From: an uncultured Campylobacter sp.
GTDB taxonomy: Bacteria; Campylobacterota; Campylobacteria; Campylobacterales; Campylobacteraceae
Assembly: GCA_937896205.1 (NCBI GenBank)
Contig: CALBNA010000187.1
Span: 1-8,253 of the forward strand
Length of the DNA: 8,253 bases
Reading direction: 5' to 3'
Each line of letters starts with the position of its first letter. The stretch's first letter is position 1. Shown here piece by piece: positions 6,086 through 8,253 of this stretch. A model generated the notes under the pieces. The model saw only the letters and a list, made by a program, of their open reading frames with translations, was not told where the DNA came from and searched no databases. The position numbers and the translations under genes were made by a program.

Positions 6086-6220
6086 CTTGTTCCTTTTGTA
6101 TATATTTTGCTTTTAACACAATTAGACTCAATTTTACTTAATATTAACTTATTTGTAGATTAACTTGCGAAATTTCAGGGCTAAATTTGAAATTTTGTTT
6201 AAAAAGGTAATGAGTATTTA
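6086..6220 (-). promoter_or_regulatory. ispH-rpsA intergenic region, probable rpsA promoter
   Basis: This 135-nt AT-rich gap is the largest inside the minus-strand run and probably carries an rpsA promoter. Possible minus-strand -10 hexamers are TAAAAT at 6136-6131 and TCTAAT at 6126-6121; neither has a convincing -35. An 8-bp inverted repeat (6170-6177 with 6188-6195, AAATTTCA/TGAAATTT) lies closer to ispH but has no T-tract on the minus strand. I see no small ORF or RNA gene. Confidence 0.4.
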
Positions 6221-7051
6221 TTAAATTTGAAAGCTCTCCAGCTTATCAATCACTTTTTGTATAATCCAATCAGGCGTAGAGGCCCCGGCGCTCACTCCGC
6301 AGAGACTTTTTCCCTCAAACCACGTGCGCTCTAGTTCTAGTTCGTTTTCCACGAGATAGCTATCCTCGCAAGCCGTTTTTGAGATGAGATAGAGCTGCTT
6401 TGTATTTGAGCTGTTTTTACCGCCGACTACAACCATCACGTCAGCCCTAACGGCTAAGTTTTTAACAGCTTCTTGGTTTTCAAAAGTAGCATTACAAATC
6501 GTATTAAAAACACGTACTTCTTTTACGCGCAGCATCAAATAATTTACGATTTGCATAAATTTTTCTACTTTGCGAGTAGTTTGACTGATGACGGCTACTT
6601 TTTGCGCTAGTTTTACGCCCTCTAGCTCGCTCTCTTCTAGCACGACGAAAACCTTACCGATGGCATATGATTTCACGCCCTTTATCTCGGGATGTTTTTC
6701 ATCGCCGAATATCACGATGTCGTAGCCCTCTTTGCTCATTTTCTCGCAAATTTGCTGAGGTTTGGTGACAAAAGGACACGTCGCGTCGATCACTTTTATA
6801 TCGCTTTTTTTTAGCTCGGCTAGGTCGCCCTTTGTGATACCGTGCGTGCGGATGATTGCCTTTTTTTCGCCGTCGATTTCGCTTATCCCCTCAAGCGTTT
6901 TAACATTAAAATTTTTATTTAGGCGGTTTATCTCGTCGTTATTGTGAATGATGGGTCCGATAGTTACGGCGTCCTTAGCGTTTTCGGCGATTTTTATAGC
7001 GCGCTTGACGCCAAAACAAAATCCGTAACTGCTAGCAAGCTCAATCTTCAA
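6221..7051 (-). CDS. ispH: 4-hydroxy-3-methylbut-2-enyl diphosphate reductase
   Basis: IspH catalyses the last step of the MEP pathway, reducing HMBPP to isopentenyl and dimethylallyl diphosphate with a [4Fe-4S] cluster in the cytoplasm. From TTG at 7051 the protein has 276 residues and begins MKIELASSYGFCFGVKRAI. The three cluster cysteines are Cys12 (GFCFGV), Cys92 (DATCPFV) and Cys186 (NTICNAT). Substrate-binding His36 (IIHNNDEI), His70 (RTHGIT), His120 and Glu122 (DEKHPEIKG) and the loop GGKNSSNT are all present, so it looks active. I prefer the TTG at 7051 to the one at 7063 because GGAG (7061-7058) is six bases before it and Cys12 then takes the family's usual number. The 5' end overlaps aroA by 11 nt, indicating co-transcription and probably coupled translation. 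Confidence 0.96.
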   Translation of the reverse strand: MKIELASSYGFCFGVKRAIKIAENAKDAVTIGPIIHNNDEINRLNKNFNVKTLEGISEIDGEKKAIIRTHGITKGDLAELKKSDIKVIDATCPFVTKPQQICEKMSKEGYDIVIFGDEKHPEIKGVKSYAIGKVFVVLEESELEGVKLAQKVAVISQTTRKVEKFMQIVNYLMLRVKEVRVFNTICNATFENQEAVKNLAVRADVMVVVGGKNSSNTKQLYLISKTACEDSYLVENELELERTWFEGKSLCGVSAGASTPDWIIQKVIDKLESFQI

Positions 7052-8253
7052 CGCTAGCTCCAAGTTGTCTTAAAATCCCGCTAAAATTTGGAAACGAAGT
7101 CGCGATAAATTCGCTCTTTTCTATAACCATTCCGCATTTTAGTCCAAGCACCGCGAAACTCATCGCGATACGGTGATCGCCGTTGCTATCTATAATAGCG
7201 CAGTTTGCCTCGCCGCCTTTTACGCTAAAGCCGTCTTCAAATTCTTCGACTTCAAGTCCGCATTTTCGCAACCCTTGCACCATGATCGCGATGCGGTCAC
7301 TCTCCTTAACGCGAAGCTCTTTTGCGTTTCTCACGCTACTTGTGCCCTGCGTATTTGCAAATGCGATGGCAAGCGCAGGCACCTCATCGATCAGCCACGA
7401 GATATTTTCGCTCACGTCCACGGCCTTTAGCGGCGCGTGCTTTATCTCGATTTCGCCGATGCTTTCGTATGTGTCGGAAGTTTCTTTAAACGTTACTTGC
7501 ACGCCCATTTTGGCTAAAATTTTAAAGGCCTCCACGCGCGTTTTATTTAGCAACATATTTTTTAGCACGATGTGGGAATTCGGGATTATCGCTGCGGCTA
7601 CGGCAAAGAAAAACGCCGAGCTAGGGTCGTTTGGAACGCAAATTTCAAGCGGTTTTAGCGGCGCGTTCATCGGTTCAACCTTGACGCCGCGGGGTAAAAT
7701 TTGCAAACTAGCACCCATACCTTTTAGCATGCGCTCGGTGTGATCGCGACTAAGCTCGGGTTCGCTAAGCTCGCAGCCGTTTGACTTTAGTCCCGCCAAA
7801 ATCAGAGCCGATTTTACCTGCGCGGAGGCGATTTTACTATCAAATTTAAAATACTCCAGCTTCTTGCCGCGGATCGCCAAAGGCGCGTGATCTCCGCCGT
7901 TTGCACCGTCTATCTTAGCGCCGACGCTGATCAGCGGTTTAGCCACGCGCGCCATCGGACGACGATTTAAAAACTCATCTCCGCTTAGCACGAAAAAGCC
8001 CTCGCTAGCAGCCAAAAAGCCCATAAAAAGCCTCATCGCCGTACCCGAGTTTCCGCACTCTAAAACAACGCTAGGCTCTTTTAAATTTGCGCTCGGAGTT
8101 ATGATTAGCTCGCCATCTTTTTCCTCGATACGCGCGCCGATATTTCTTACAATTTCTAACGTATTTAGCGTATCTTCGGCCTTTAGATAGTTTTTCACGC
8201 GGCTTGGTTTATCGCTTAAAAGCGAAAATATCGCACATCTATGCGAGATAGAT
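7041..8253 (-). CDS. aroA: 3-phosphoshikimate 1-carboxyvinyltransferase (EPSP synthase), 5' end outside window
   Basis: EPSP synthase joins phosphoenolpyruvate to shikimate 3-phosphate, the sixth step of the shikimate pathway. The open frame runs to the right edge: before the GTG at 8198 it continues upstream as SISHRCAIFSLLSDKPSRV, which is the family's N-terminal KSISHR region. The GTG is therefore not the start. The window holds 403 codons; about 25 residues are missing compared with the usual 425-430. Visible motifs are the PEP-binding GNSGTAMRL, RPMARV, AQVKSALILAG, SRDHTERML, the KESDR loop and DHRIAMSFAV near the C terminus. The serine after GN in GNSGTAMR replaces the alanine of the common GNAGTAMR form; residues here affect glyphosate response, but sensitivity cannot be inferred from this alone. 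It overlaps ispH by 11 nt. In C. jejuni pheT lies upstream (recalled). Confidence 0.97.
   Translation of the reverse strand, partial: SISHRCAIFSLLSDKPSRVKNYLKAEDTLNTLEIVRNIGARIEEKDGELIITPSANLKEPSVVLECGNSGTAMRLFMGFLAASEGFFVLSGDEFLNRRPMARVAKPLISVGAKIDGANGGDHAPLAIRGKKLEYFKFDSKIASAQVKSALILAGLKSNGCELSEPELSRDHTERMLKGMGASLQILPRGVKVEPMNAPLKPLEICVPNDPSSAFFFAVAAAIIPNSHIVLKNMLLNKTRVEAFKILAKMGVQVTFKETSDTYESIGEIEIKHAPLKAVDVSENISWLIDEVPALAIAFANTQGTSSVRNAKELRVKESDRIAIMVQGLRKCGLEVEEFEDGFSVKGGEANCAIIDSNGDHRIAMSFAVLGLKCGMVIEKSEFIATSFPNFSGILRQLGASVED
7058..7061 (-). promoter_or_regulatory. Ribosome binding site deciding the ispH TTG start
   Basis: GGAG lies inside the last codons of aroA, with a spacer of six bases to TTG at 7051. 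The alternative TTG at 7063 would overlap this site and has no comparable purine-rich sequence at the right distance. Confidence 0.7.

Noticed and set aside
6170..6195. Hairpin between ispH and rpsA as an ispH terminator.
   Set aside because: The 8-bp stem is almost all A-T with a 10-nt loop and is not followed by a T-tract on the minus strand.
7183..7743. Plus-strand open frame of 186 codons opposite aroA.
   Set aside because: It is antisense to well-conserved EPSP synthase motifs and shows no start signals; it is a shadow frame.

Overview
The window reads as a Campylobacter chromosomal contig end. Every gene from aroA leftward to serA is on the minus strand in the order aroA - ispH - rpsA - (membrane-anchored protein) - serA. 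I recall this as the C. jejuni arrangement Cj0895c to Cj0891c. Base composition is clearly richer in G+C than C. jejuni, which hints at one of the non-jejuni, human oral or gut species (C. rectus, showae, curvus or concisus type). That species guess is inference only.

Layout. Positions 1-42 are not genomic: they are a Nextera i7 index, read-2 adapter and Tn5 mosaic end left on the contig. Positions 43-410 (minus) hold the N-terminal two thirds of a DJ-1/PfpI-family protein, cut by the contig edge. A short divergent promoter region (411-498) separates it from a plus-strand gene at 499-750 that ordinary ORF calling misses, because its codon 11 is TGA. Read through, it gives an 83-residue SelW/Rdx-type selenoprotein with a CxxU motif and a plausible bacterial SECIS hairpin just after the TGA. 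A strong terminator closes it. Positions 766-1390 (minus) are a DUF4304-type pseudogene with two single-base deletions and one nonsense codon, lying directly behind efp (1409-1975). efp has its own extended -10 promoter.

Right of efp lies a tightly packed minus-strand run: rpsA (ribosomal protein S1, six S1 repeats), a small periplasm-facing membrane protein, serA (phosphoglycerate dehydrogenase, overlapping the previous gene by 4 nt) and a 73-residue lipoprotein. The lipoprotein is flanked by AT-rich inverted repeats. Farther upstream, aroA (5' end outside the window) and ispH overlap by 11 nt if ispH starts at its internal TTG.

The right part is housekeeping: translation (S1, EF-P), serine synthesis, the shikimate pathway and the MEP isoprenoid pathway. 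The left part is more unusual: a recoded selenoprotein sharing a 22-nt promoter core with a cysteine-dependent DJ-1 protein, beside a recently dead DUF4304 gene. The selenoprotein is the best candidate for something overlooked, although SelW-like proteins as a family are already known.
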